Made by a program: the position numbers and the translations under genes. From Candidatus Sumerlaeota bacterium (GTDB lineage: Bacteria > Sumerlaeota > T1SED10-198M), in the NCBI GenBank assembly GCA_003554345.1, contig PWGE01000292.1, forward strand, positions 1 to 6,128: a stretch of 6,128 nt of DNA, in the 5' to 3' direction. Below are positions 1 through 6,008 of the stretch, piece by piece. The notes below the pieces were generated by a model that saw nothing but the letters and a program-made list of their open reading frames with translations, did no database searches and was not told where the DNA came from. How positions within the stretch are numbered: position 1 is the stretch's first letter; every line of letters begins with the position of its first letter.

Positions 1-594
1 ATAATCAAGAGTAATCCGAGGATCCTGAAAAGGAATAGCATAACGCAAGTAGGCATTAATAGGGAAAACAGCAATCACTGCATCCTGTTCTTCTGTAAGA
101 TAATAGCCGGCAGTTTGTTCCTCATTGAAACCGGCACATCGAAAATGTGTGTCATCTGTAATAATATAATCAAGGTTGGCATTTGAAATGTCTTCCGCCA
201 GGTGTGGTTCCCACACCCTTTCTGCAAGCCACATTCCCTGAGGTTTTTGACCAAAGCGGTCCTGGAGGTAGGTATTCATTTTTTTCAACTGCCATTTACG
301 AGTCTTACGGGGAATAACACTCATTATAGGCTCATAGTATCCACCTGATAATAATTCCAGTTGCCCACGGCGCACCAGATGTTTTATCTGCTCAATATAA
401 GCCGGCTCATTTTCTTCAAACCAATCCCACAGACAACCTGAATTATGCAGACTGATACGTATATGTGGAAATTGTTCTACAGTTTCAAGAAGAGGAAGAT
501 ACGATTTTTTAAAGGCATCTTCAATAACAAAATCAAAATTGCCAACCGGCTGATGATTATGAAAGCCAAAGGCGAAAAGTATTTTACCAGCCAT
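1..594 (-). CDS. GH57 4-alpha-glucanotransferase / alpha-amylase, N-terminal part (cut by window start)
   Basis: The first 198 codons of a glycoside hydrolase family 57 enzyme are present; the rest lies beyond base 1. Seen: the strand start FHNHQP at residues 11-16 (conserved region 1 with its HQP), GGYYEPIMSVIP at 84-95 (conserved region 2) and MWLAERVWEP at 121-130, whose Glu125 lines up with the retaining nucleophile of the family (Glu123 in the Thermococcus litoralis glucanotransferase). The catalytic acid/base Asp lies further on and cannot be checked. These motifs fit the glucanotransferase/alpha-amylase subgroup better than branching enzymes or amylopullulanases. Family knowledge: such enzymes rearrange or cleave alpha-1,4-glucans such as glycogen and maltodextrins. 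No signal peptide is seen, so it is probably cytoplasmic. The ATG at 592-594 has GGGGAG (603-608) eight bases upstream, inside the end of hprK. It overlaps hprK by 11 bases, so translational coupling is likely. Exact substrate is uncertain. Confidence 0.9.
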   Translation of the reverse strand, partial: MAGKILFAFGFHNHQPVGNFDFVIEDAFKKSYLPLLETVEQFPHIRISLHNSGCLWDWFEENEPAYIEQIKHLVRRGQLELLSGGYYEPIMSVIPRKTRKWQLKKMNTYLQDRFGQKPQGMWLAERVWEPHLAEDISNANLDYIITDDTHFRCAGFNEEQTAGYYLTEEQDAVIAVFPINAYLRYAIPFQDPRITLDY

Positions 595-1564
595 TATCGA
601 CACTCCCCGGCTTGACTCTCTTTTGCATGGCATCAATCAGTTTATCATTTAATGATTGAGCACCACCAATTCCCATCTGAGCTTGCCGGAAAACCAGAGC
701 GGCTACTTCAATAAGCAATGCCATATTTCTTCCAGGCTTAACCGGAATAATCTTTCTATCAACTTCAACTCCCAGTATTATTTCTTTCTCCTTTTCCAGG
801 CCTGTTCGAGCCAGTGATACTTGCCGCTGTTCAATCAGATGAACCACAAGGCTGATTTTCTTCTGATAGCGTACCCGTCCAAAACCAAAAATCTGTGAAA
901 CATCAAAGACACCAATACCGCGTATTTCCATATTATGGCGTACCAGATTAGAACACTTTCCCACCAGGATATCCGGTGTATATTTTTTAATAAAAATGAT
1001 GTCATCTGCCACCAGCCGATGACCTCTCTCAACAAGCTGCAGCGCACATTCACTTTTCCCCACTCCTCCCTCACCGGTAATCAGGGTTCCCACCCCGAAA
1101 ATATCGACAAGATCCCCATGCATGGTAATTTCCGGCGCAAAGTAATCTTCCAGGTGATGATACAACTGGCCATGAAAATGGCTGGTAGGAAGAGGTGTTG
1201 AAAAAAGAGGGACATGAAATTTTCGACAGAATTCGATAAAAATGGGCGGGATCTTTAATTCAGTTTCAGCAGTGGTAAATATTATACAGGGGATTTCGTA
1301 GGAAAAAAATCTTTTCAGGATATATTGCTGGCGTTCTTTATTCAGTGTTTTGAAATAATTAGTTTCAGTAATTCCCATCAACTGAATCCGTTCAAAAGAA
1401 AAGTCATCAAAATATCCCGCCAGAGCCAGGCCAGGCCGATTTACCTCAGGAGTTTCTATATGACGAAGCAACCCTGTTTCATCCGTTACCAGTTCCAGCT
1501 TTAATTTTTCTCTCAAATGAGAGTAAAGTTCTTTAATAGGCAGATGATTCGGATTATCTTGCAT
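584..1564 (-). CDS. hprK: HPr kinase/phosphorylase
   Basis: This bifunctional cytoplasmic enzyme phosphorylates HPr on a serine with ATP or PPi and removes the phosphate again, tying sugar status to regulation. The length of 326 aa is usual for the family. Residues 1-140 form the variable N-terminal domain. The C-terminal catalytic domain shows MHGDLVD with His149, the P-loop GEGGVGKS (164-171), the Asp pair VADD (185-188), the family signature EIRGIGVFDV (213-222) and PVKPGRNMALLIEVAA (274-289). All key positions look intact. The ATG at 1562-1564 has GGAG (1574-1577) nine bases upstream. It follows hpf by 20 bases and overlaps the GH57 gene at its 3' end. In Gram-negative bacteria hprK next to hpf usually belongs to a regulatory, sugar-transport-poor PTS. 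No HPr or EI gene lies in this window, so its partner is not seen here. Confidence 0.96.
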   Translation of the reverse strand: MQDNPNHLPIKELYSHLREKLKLELVTDETGLLRHIETPEVNRPGLALAGYFDDFSFERIQLMGITETNYFKTLNKERQQYILKRFFSYEIPCIIFTTAETELKIPPIFIEFCRKFHVPLFSTPLPTSHFHGQLYHHLEDYFAPEITMHGDLVDIFGVGTLITGEGGVGKSECALQLVERGHRLVADDIIFIKKYTPDILVGKCSNLVRHNMEIRGIGVFDVSQIFGFGRVRYQKKISLVVHLIEQRQVSLARTGLEKEKEIILGVEVDRKIIPVKPGRNMALLIEVAALVFRQAQMGIGGAQSLNDKLIDAMQKRVKPGSVDNGW

Positions 1565-1584
1565 AAATGTTTACTCCGATAAAC

Positions 1585-2118
1585 TTAGATATTAATATGC
1601 CCATAATTACCATCTTTTCGCTTGTATACAATGTTAAGTTGTTCATTTTCCTGATTAATAAACACATAAAAATCAGCATGTAGCAGTTCCATTTGCATAA
1701 TAGCTTCATCCACGGACATTGGCTTTACAATATATGGCTTTTCTTCTATGACCTGAGGAGAAGAATCAATGTCTTCAATCCCCCGCGCATCGACAACCAT
1801 TTCCCTGTATTTCCGGGAAACAGCTTTTTTTCCTTTATGATGTTTAATTTTTTCTTTAAATTTTTTCAGCTGCCGTTCTACTTTGTCAAACGTTTTATTA
1901 AAAGCAGTCATGAGATCAAAATCTTCGGCAGTAGCTTCAGCCTGGACCCTGTTATGCATCACTATTTGCACCCTGAAACGGTTGTCTTCCTTATCCAGAA
2001 CCACGTCTACATGCACAGGTTCAAGATAAGTCTTTGCCAGTCTTTCTATCCGCTGTTCTATCTCCTGCTGGATTTCCTGTTCACACTCAAAATGACGAGC
2101 TGATATCTGAATATTCAT
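1585..2118 (-). CDS. hpf: Ribosome hibernation promoting factor, long form
   Basis: This protein binds idle 70S ribosomes in the decoding region and pairs them into inactive 100S dimers in starvation or stationary phase. The N-terminal S30AE domain (about residues 1-100) starts MNIQISARHF and ends in a basic helix, VERQLKKFKEKIKHHKGKK (80-98). A charged linker (about 100-128) leads to the C-terminal dimerisation domain, with KPMSVDEAIMQMELLHADFY (132-151) and IVYKRKDGNYGHI (163-175). The 177 aa length and the second domain mark the long form typical outside the gamma-proteobacteria, so a separate RMF is not required. The ATG (2116-2118) is set by a perfect AGGAGG at 2128-2133 that overlaps the lptB stop codon, so expression is tied to the operon. 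No promoter of its own was seen. Confidence 0.96.
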   Translation of the reverse strand: MNIQISARHFECEQEIQQEIEQRIERLAKTYLEPVHVDVVLDKEDNRFRVQIVMHNRVQAEATAEDFDLMTAFNKTFDKVERQLKKFKEKIKHHKGKKAVSRKYREMVVDARGIEDIDSSPQVIEEKPYIVKPMSVDEAIMQMELLHADFYVFINQENEQLNIVYKRKDGNYGHINI

Positions 2119-2131
2119 TATATTCAGCCTC

Positions 2132-2875
2132 CTATTTTATGTAAAATTTTTCGCCAAGATAAAACTCCCTGGCTTTCGGGTTTTCAACCAGTTCCCGGGA
2201 AGTACCGGAAAGTAATATCTTTCCTTCATGCAACAGATAAGCGCGACATACCACATCAAGGGTTTCACGCACACTATGGTCGGTGATCAGAATCCCCATG
2301 CCTTTCTCCTGCAGACTGAAGATAATTGATTGTAAATCAGCAACAGCAATAGGGTCCACACCTGAAAAGGGTTCATCCAACAAAAGAAATGAGGGAGAAT
2401 GAATCAATGCCCGTCCTATTTCAACACGTCGGCGCTCTCCCCCTGACAGAGTAGAGGCCGGACTTTCCCGAAGATGTTCCATCTTCAGTTCCCCGAGAAC
2501 TTCTTCCACCTTTCTGCGGCGTTCCTCCTTATTCATATCTGGAATAATCTCAGCTATAGCCATGAGATTCTCATAAACCGTTAACTTTTGAAACACAGAT
2601 TTTTCCTGGGGCAAATAACCTATACCCATACGTGCCCTTTTATAAATGGGAATATGGGTGATATTCCTGCCATTAAGGAGAATATTTCCGGCATTGGGTT
2701 TTAAAAAGCCGACAACCATATTAAAGGTCGTCGTCTTTCCAGCTCCATTCGGGCCAAGTAAACCAACAATTTCCCCCGTCTCAAGTTCAATATCAACGTT
2801 TTTCACTACCGTCCGGGAGCCAAACCTTTTGACCAGATTTCGAGCCTCCAGATGTGTCTTCGAATTATTAGTCAC
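2132..2875 (-). CDS. lptB: LPS export ABC transporter ATP-binding protein LptB
   Basis: This is the cytoplasmic ATPase that powers LptFG extraction of lipopolysaccharide from the inner membrane. All ABC motifs are present: Walker A GPNGAGKTT (41-49), Q-loop YLPQ (87-90), signature LSGGERRR (143-150), Walker B FLLLDEP (163-169) and switch His200 in LITDHS. The stretch EPFSGVDPIAV (168-178) after Walker B is typical of LptB rather than of branched-chain amino acid transporters (LivG/LivF), its closest alternative. Length 247 aa is normal. The start is GTG (2873-2875) with AGGA (2884-2887) eight bases upstream. It is the first gene of the leftward operon. lptA and lptC, often just upstream, are absent, and rpoN, often just downstream, is also absent. 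The gene implies an outer membrane. Confidence 0.94.
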   Translation of the reverse strand: MTNNSKTHLEARNLVKRFGSRTVVKNVDIELETGEIVGLLGPNGAGKTTTFNMVVGFLKPNAGNILLNGRNITHIPIYKRARMGIGYLPQEKSVFQKLTVYENLMAIAEIIPDMNKEERRRKVEEVLGELKMEHLRESPASTLSGGERRRVEIGRALIHSPSFLLLDEPFSGVDPIAVADLQSIIFSLQEKGMGILITDHSVRETLDVVCRAYLLHEGKILLSGTSRELVENPKAREFYLGEKFYIK

Positions 2876-2951
2876 TACAAATTTCCTGATCTTTTTTCAA
2901 AATACCCAATATTCCTTTATTTGGTACATTTTACAGCATATTACGGGGAGT

Positions 2952-3032
2952 TCAACAGCATTCAGAATAAAAGAGAATCAAGATAGTACAGCTCATCAGC
3001 CACCCCTTTTTTTTCAGATATTTCACCTCCAT
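2952..3032 (-). other. Possible 26-codon leader ORF upstream of lptB
   Basis: An ATG frame in the presumed lptB leader encodes a short peptide with a basic start (MEVKYLKKKGW) and a hydrophobic centre (TILILFY), ending in two Cys. A GGAGGTG sequence lies at its very first codons rather than upstream, so the ATG itself has no ribosome site. A CTG six bases after that site is in the same frame. It could be a leader peptide, the remnant of a membrane or secreted protein, or chance. No family is recognised. Confidence 0.15.
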
Positions 3033-3067
3033 GCTTTTATTGAGTCACATAAATTGTTGTATCCTTT

Positions 3068-3094
3068 ATTATACCATTTTATGAATACTGGTAA
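3068..3094 (-). promoter_or_regulatory. Probable lptB operon promoter (extended -10)
   Basis: On the minus strand a perfect TATAAT (3068-3073) is preceded by TGG, forming the extended -10 TGnTATAAT. A partial -35, TTACCA (3089-3094, four of six), lies 15 bases upstream, which is short but tolerable with an extended -10. Transcription would begin near 3061 and leave a leader of about 185 bases before lptB. No better leftward promoter was found closer to the gene. Confidence 0.5.
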
Positions 3095-3099
3095 CAGTT

Positions 3100-3122
3100 A
3101 AAACAGAAACAATCTGTTTTTT
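3100..3122. terminator. AT-rich hairpin with flanking T run, weak terminator candidate
   Basis: AAAACAGA (3100-3107) pairs perfectly with TCTGTTTT (3113-3120) around loop AACAA, and the T run continues to 3122. The stem has only two G-C pairs, so it would be a weak terminator. It could act in either direction. It lies just upstream of the -35 of the leftward promoter, so it may insulate that promoter or may have no role. Confidence 0.3.
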
Positions 3123-3130
3123 ATCAGCTC

Positions 3131-3239
3131 TTAACCATTCCCTGTTTAATTTATAATTCATTTTAAATTCCTTCATGGGGTACTATTATTTTTGAAACAC
3201 TTTATCCGTTATTCATGACAGAACCTGCACTTCTTATAT
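3131..3239 (+). repeat. Intergenic element, copy 1
   Basis: Three blocks are shared in the same order with 5737-5848: TTAACCATTCC (3131-3141), GGGG plus T, one base, then CTATTATTTTTGAAAC (3177-3198), and a looser block starting CAGAA (3219-3239). The 35 bases between the first two blocks differ from copy 2, but in both copies contain a possible hairpin (here AATTTA 3148-3153 with TAAATT 3164-3169). No gene precedes this copy on the plus strand. Confidence 0.5.
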
Positions 3240-3582
3240 CTAACCTCATTTTTGCCTGGATAACTGCAAGATAACAACCAGAACTTTTTACATGTTTCCT
3301 GCTTTCCAGAGCGGTTTTTGTCATCAGTGTGAAGAGGCTTTTAATTATCCCCGGGATATTTGATGGTTAACCTGTCATTTCAGTCTTACTTTTTAAGAAT
3401 CATTTATGAGACAGGCACAGGCTATCTTCTCCCACAATAAAGCAACATTATTTTTTCAATCCCGCCAGTGCATATCTATAACCTTGCCCATATAAAATAC
3501 AAGCACTTTTTTATATAAATATAAATAACAGGTTCTTTATATTCAGCGATTCAATCTTCATTGAACTATTTCAAAAAACGAC

Positions 3583-3611
3583 TTGTCAGAGCCTGAAAAA
3601 TGCATTATAAT
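3583..3611 (+). promoter_or_regulatory. Sigma70-type promoter for the exported-protein gene
   Basis: The -35 TTGTCA (3583-3588, five of six) and a perfect -10 TATAAT (3606-3611) are separated by exactly 17 bases. The start of transcription would be near 3618, about 24 bases before the start codon. The surrounding ACTTGTCAGAGC and TATAATATA closely match the promoter at 4922-4951. Confidence 0.82.
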
Positions 3612-3631
3612 ATAAAAGATATATCATAAAA

Positions 3632-3637
3632 AGGAGG
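3632..3637 (+). promoter_or_regulatory. Ribosome binding site deciding between two adjacent ATGs
   Basis: A perfect AGGAGG lies four bases before ATG 3642 and seven bases before the next ATG at 3645. The second spacing is closer to the usual optimum, but the pilin gene in this window uses a four-base spacing too, so the first ATG is kept. The choice changes the protein by a single Met. Confidence 0.8.
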
Positions 3638-3641
3638 TTTT

Positions 3642-4916
3642 ATGATGAAATATTTTATTATAATGGTATTTGTATCGATGTTTTTTTGTTCTTGGTCCTC
3701 AACTGGTGGCATAGATGTTCAAAGAGCATCTCATCTGGATATCTCCCTGGAAAATGTCATTGGAAACAACACTATTACATTAGTAAGTGACAACTACGCA
3801 GAAAGCCCTACTCTTTACGTAAGCGGAGATACTCCTGGAGAAGACACTCGACGGAATATTGGTAGGATTCTTAATCCCTTAAACAGCCCTCAAATCGAAG
3901 TTTTTGCTACAGTTCCAGTCTTTCTCGGCGAAGGTCCGGAATACACGGAAGGTGACTGGGGGGAATACAGTTACCTTACTGGTCTTACTACCAGTGAAGA
4001 ATATGTTTTTGCCGGTGGGAACACCGGCGAAGTTGGGGGAGAAGATATCGGAGCTTACATTGTAAAGTATAATAAAAATACCGGGGATTTCCTGCAGTTA
4101 AGAAAAAATGAAGAAGCAGGCAACCGTATTTCCGGGCTGTATTATTACCAGGTTGACCAGCCACAAACTTTTTACTTTAATCATGAAAATAACTGGTGGG
4201 CACTTGAACCAGGAGAAGACATTACTGAGTATCAAGCTGATGATGCTCTGCTGGCAACACAGGTCTCAAAGGGTGTATATGCCGTTAATCCTGAGGATAT
4301 TACCGATGCCGGCACAGGAGACAACCATCTTGACAGAAATCAGCGACCCAACCGCTGGGCCCAGTTGGGGCGTAACTGGTGCCGTGATCTCATTTTCGAT
4401 TATGAACTTGGAGATCTTTTTGTGTCTGCTTCCGGAACCTCTGACTCCTGGGAGCAAGGTTTTTTTGCCCAGAAAAGTTATCCAGCGTATAACGCCCCGG
4501 GTATTATCAGACAGATCGGCTATGATCCCTTTATTCCCAATGTTGGTGATGTTTATGGCTGGGAAGATGACGAAGAGGGATTTATTGTTTTGCCTGCTGT
4601 AGAAGAAGAACAGCCTGCCCAGGCATGGGTTGGCATGGATCTATATGTATATAACACCTGGGAAAGATATCTTGCAGTTGCTGATTATTATAACCAGAGA
4701 TTATATATTTATCACGTACTCATTGAAAACGAAGAAGTGGCTCCTCAGCTTATTTTCACCATGGATACAGAAGGCGAGCAGTATACAGATGTTCTCTTTA
4801 TGGAAAATGATGAACAAGTATATCTTTTTGCCACCCCTATCTTCGACCAGGTCATCCATGTGTATGAGGTGGAATTTACACCAACTTTTTCAGGCAGCTG
4901 GTCGCTTTTTCAATAA
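3642..4916 (+). CDS. Exported acidic protein of unknown function, possible beta-propeller
   Basis: I do not recognise the family of this 424 aa protein. Residues 1-20 look like a Sec signal peptide: Lys3, a hydrophobic core FIIMVFVSMFF and possible cleavage near Ser19. Cys16 does not sit in a good lipobox. The mature part is acidic and rich in Tyr, Trp, Gly and Asn, as in secreted beta-rich proteins, with only one other Cys (247). Blade-like strands recur, such as AYIVKYNKNTGDFLQL (138-153), RYLAVADYYNQRLYIYHV (342-359) and QVYLFATPIFDQVIHVYEVE (392-411). This pattern suggests NHL or lactonase-like propellers by eye only. There is no transmembrane anchor or sorting signal at the C-terminus. 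It has its own strong promoter, and a similar promoter starts six bases after its stop and drives a pilin gene. A role at the cell surface, or export by the pilin-related system, is inference. Confidence 0.85.
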   Translation: MMKYFIIMVFVSMFFCSWSSTGGIDVQRASHLDISLENVIGNNTITLVSDNYAESPTLYVSGDTPGEDTRRNIGRILNPLNSPQIEVFATVPVFLGEGPEYTEGDWGEYSYLTGLTTSEEYVFAGGNTGEVGGEDIGAYIVKYNKNTGDFLQLRKNEEAGNRISGLYYYQVDQPQTFYFNHENNWWALEPGEDITEYQADDALLATQVSKGVYAVNPEDITDAGTGDNHLDRNQRPNRWAQLGRNWCRDLIFDYELGDLFVSASGTSDSWEQGFFAQKSYPAYNAPGIIRQIGYDPFIPNVGDVYGWEDDEEGFIVLPAVEEEQPAQAWVGMDLYVYNTWERYLAVADYYNQRLYIYHVLIENEEVAPQLIFTMDTEGEQYTDVLFMENDEQVYLFATPIFDQVIHVYEVEFTPTFSGSWSLFQ

Positions 4917-4921
4917 ACCAC

Positions 4922-4951
4922 TTGTCAAAGCAATTCAAAGTGTAGTATAAT
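4922..4951 (+). promoter_or_regulatory. Sigma70-type promoter for the pilin gene
   Basis: TTGTCA (4922-4927) and a perfect TATAAT (4946-4951) are separated by 18 bases, beginning only six bases after the stop of the preceding gene. The leader would be about 120 bases, AT-rich, with a weak hairpin (TTGTCC 4968-4973 with GGATAA 4982-4987). No terminator separates it from the gene before, so read-through is also possible. Confidence 0.78.
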
Positions 4952-5066
4952 ATATATGCTATTGTAGTTGTCCGGTTATAAGGATAAAAAAATACGTTCA
5001 TAAAAGTTTCGAGTTATATAAGCAGCATTTAAAAAAAATATAAGCACTGAGTAAAAATCTTTTAAA

Positions 5067-5072
5067 AGGAGG
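5067..5072 (+). promoter_or_regulatory. Ribosome binding site of the pilin gene
   Basis: A perfect AGGAGG lies four bases before the only nearby in-frame ATG (5077-5079). This start places the prepilin cleavage site correctly after Gly5, which confirms it. Confidence 0.85.
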
Positions 5073-5076
5073 TACC

Positions 5077-5727
5077 ATGAAAAATTCCGGTTTCACATTA
5101 ATAGAATTGTTAATTGTTGTTGCCATTATTGCCATTCTGGCGGCAATTGCCATTCCCAACTTTTTACAGGCACAGGTACGTTCCAAAGTTTCGAGGGTTC
5201 AAGCCGACATGCGATCTGTGGCTACCGCATTGGAATCATACTACGTAGATCATAATGAGTATATACCTGATTATAGAGCCTGGTGGGAAAATGATGAACG
5301 GTACGCCCGGTATCTGCAACGCTTTATTCATTTGACAACCCCTGTTGCCTATATGACGTCAATTCCGGAAGATGCTTTTGCTGAGGGTCCAGCCACTGAA
5401 AGAGGAAATCCTTTCCGTGCTCCTTATACCGTGGATTATACAGACGACGGAGAACTTGATCCTATCCTGGCTTTTGATTTTGCACAGCACCATCGGGATA
5501 GCGATTATACTAATACAGGGGCTTTTATGCGCGTTGCCCGGGCAGTGGGAGCTCAAACAGAAGAACAAGAACGAGGGATTGCCAACCAGATGCATTGGAT
5601 TCTGAGAAGTGTCGGGCCGGATGGCATGTCTCGTGTTTTAGGAGATCCAGAAGCAGTTCAATATGACCCCACAAATGGCACAATAAGTGCCGGTCAGATT
5701 TATCGTTCAAATATGCGGCAACATTAA
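5077..5727 (+). CDS. Type IV pilin-like / type II secretion pseudopilin-like protein
   Basis: A class III (prepilin) signal is plain: leader MKNSG, cleavage between Gly5 and Phe6, and Glu10 at mature position +5, followed by the hydrophobic helix LLIVVAIIAILAAIAIPNFL (11-30). A prepilin peptidase would cut and N-methylate it before assembly into a pilus or secretion pseudopilus in the inner membrane and periplasm. The helix continues through QAQVRSKVSRVQADMRSVAT (31-50) and ALESYYVDHNEYIPD, as in GspG-like proteins of several uncultured phyla. The C-terminal part has WILRSVGPDG (174-183) and YDPTNGTISAGQIYR (196-210), motifs I associate with this pseudopilin-like group. There are no cysteines, so it lacks the C-terminal disulfide loop of classical type IVa pilins. 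The 216 aa length is longer than GspG. No assembly genes are nearby, so it is an orphan and may serve either machine. It has its own promoter. Confidence 0.9.
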   Translation: MKNSGFTLIELLIVVAIIAILAAIAIPNFLQAQVRSKVSRVQADMRSVATALESYYVDHNEYIPDYRAWWENDERYARYLQRFIHLTTPVAYMTSIPEDAFAEGPATERGNPFRAPYTVDYTDDGELDPILAFDFAQHHRDSDYTNTGAFMRVARAVGAQTEEQERGIANQMHWILRSVGPDGMSRVLGDPEAVQYDPTNGTISAGQIYRSNMRQH

Positions 5728-5736
5728 TACAGGTTT

Positions 5737-5848
5737 TTAACCATTCCTTCGTTTCACAGGACCTTAAGTTCTGTGGAGGGGTTCTATTATTTTTGAAACG
5801 AAATGATAGGGTTTTCTCCAAAAGTTCCAGAATATGCATTCTTTTTAT
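5737..5848 (+). repeat. Intergenic element, copy 2
   Basis: The blocks are TTAACCATTCC (5737-5747), GGGG plus T, one base, then CTATTATTTTTGAAAC (5778-5799), and the loose CAGAA block (5828-5848). These match copy 1 at 3131-3239 in order and strand. Spacing between the first two blocks is 41 bases here against 46 in copy 1. This copy begins nine bases after the pilin stop codon. Confidence 0.5.
5739..5795 (+). terminator. Terminator-like fold after the pilin gene
   Basis: An inner stem CACAGGAC (5755-5762) pairs with GTTCTGTG (5768-5775) around CTTAA, with one G-T pair. An outer stem AACCATTCC (5739-5747) can pair with GGAGGGGTT (5775-5783), with one mismatch and one G-T pair (G5775 would be shared between the two stems). 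A T-rich tract TTCTATTATTTTT follows at once. This would end the pilin transcript. The alternative outer pairing TTCGTTT (5748-5754) with AAACGAA (5796-5802) competes with it and would swallow the T tract. Confidence 0.45.
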
Positions 5849-5922
5849 GGCAACTTTATCTCTTCCCTTGCAACTTATTATTTGAATCTGGACTAATCTA
5901 TACTCCATCTTTTTTATTGAGC

Positions 5923-5953
5923 ACTCCTCTGAAAATAGAAAACCCTGAGGAGT
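5923..5953. repeat. Inverted repeat at the edge of the repetitive tail
   Basis: ACTCCTC (5923-5929) and GAGGAGT (5947-5953) form a perfect seven-base inverted repeat around a 17-base AT-rich spacer. It has no T run, so a terminator role is unlikely. It sits where the repeat-like tail begins. Confidence 0.35.
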
Positions 5954-6008
5954 CAGAATTCAGAAGACTGTACTCAGAATGGGAAGAAACAAAGAATAAG
6001 AAATGTAT

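Larger units (their letters stand above)
2876..3641. other. Intergenic region between divergent transcription units, no convincing gene
   Basis: This stretch of 766 bases separates lptB (leftward) from the exported-protein gene (rightward). It is AT-rich. No frame carries a recognisable protein. It holds the probable lptB promoter and leader, a small AT-rich hairpin, copy 1 of a two-copy repeat, about 340 bases in which nothing clear was seen (about 3240-3580), and a strong rightward promoter at the right end. The length is much more than two promoters need, and the repeat copy suggests remodelled sequence. Confidence 0.7.

Noticed and set aside
1693-2103. Plus-strand frame of 136 codons opposite hpf
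   Set aside because: Phe-rich antisense translation of a clear hpf gene, with no ribosome site.
3318-3347. TTGTCA at 3318-3323 as another rightward promoter
   Set aside because: No acceptable -10 lies 16-18 bases downstream.
3244-3363. Plus-strand open stretch of 39 codons with two CxxC pairs (CLDNC, CHQC), zinc-ribbon-like
   Set aside because: No ribosome site; the only ATG lies between the two pairs; the opposite strand is also open here, and the length is within chance for the region.
3202-3366. Minus-strand open stretch of 54 codons before a stop
   Set aside because: No start with a ribosome site and no recognisable domain; its end reads vaguely like a translated dispersed repeat. Not supported as a gene or pseudogene.
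3484-3519. TTGCCC with TATATA/TATAAA as a promoter
   Set aside because: The spacing of 22 or more bases is too long, and a far better promoter lies at 3583-3611.
3687-3689. Cys16 of the exported protein as a lipoprotein attachment site
   Set aside because: The preceding residues Met-Phe-Phe do not fit a lipobox, which needs a small residue just before Cys and usually Leu at -3.
4108-4602. Plus-strand frame of 164 codons inside the exported-protein gene
   Set aside because: Out-of-frame shadow of the 424 aa gene, which has the promoter, ribosome site and signal peptide.
5525-5908. Minus-strand frame of 127 codons
   Set aside because: It runs antisense through the 3' third of the well-supported pilin gene and has Cys- and His-rich, low-quality composition without a ribosome site.
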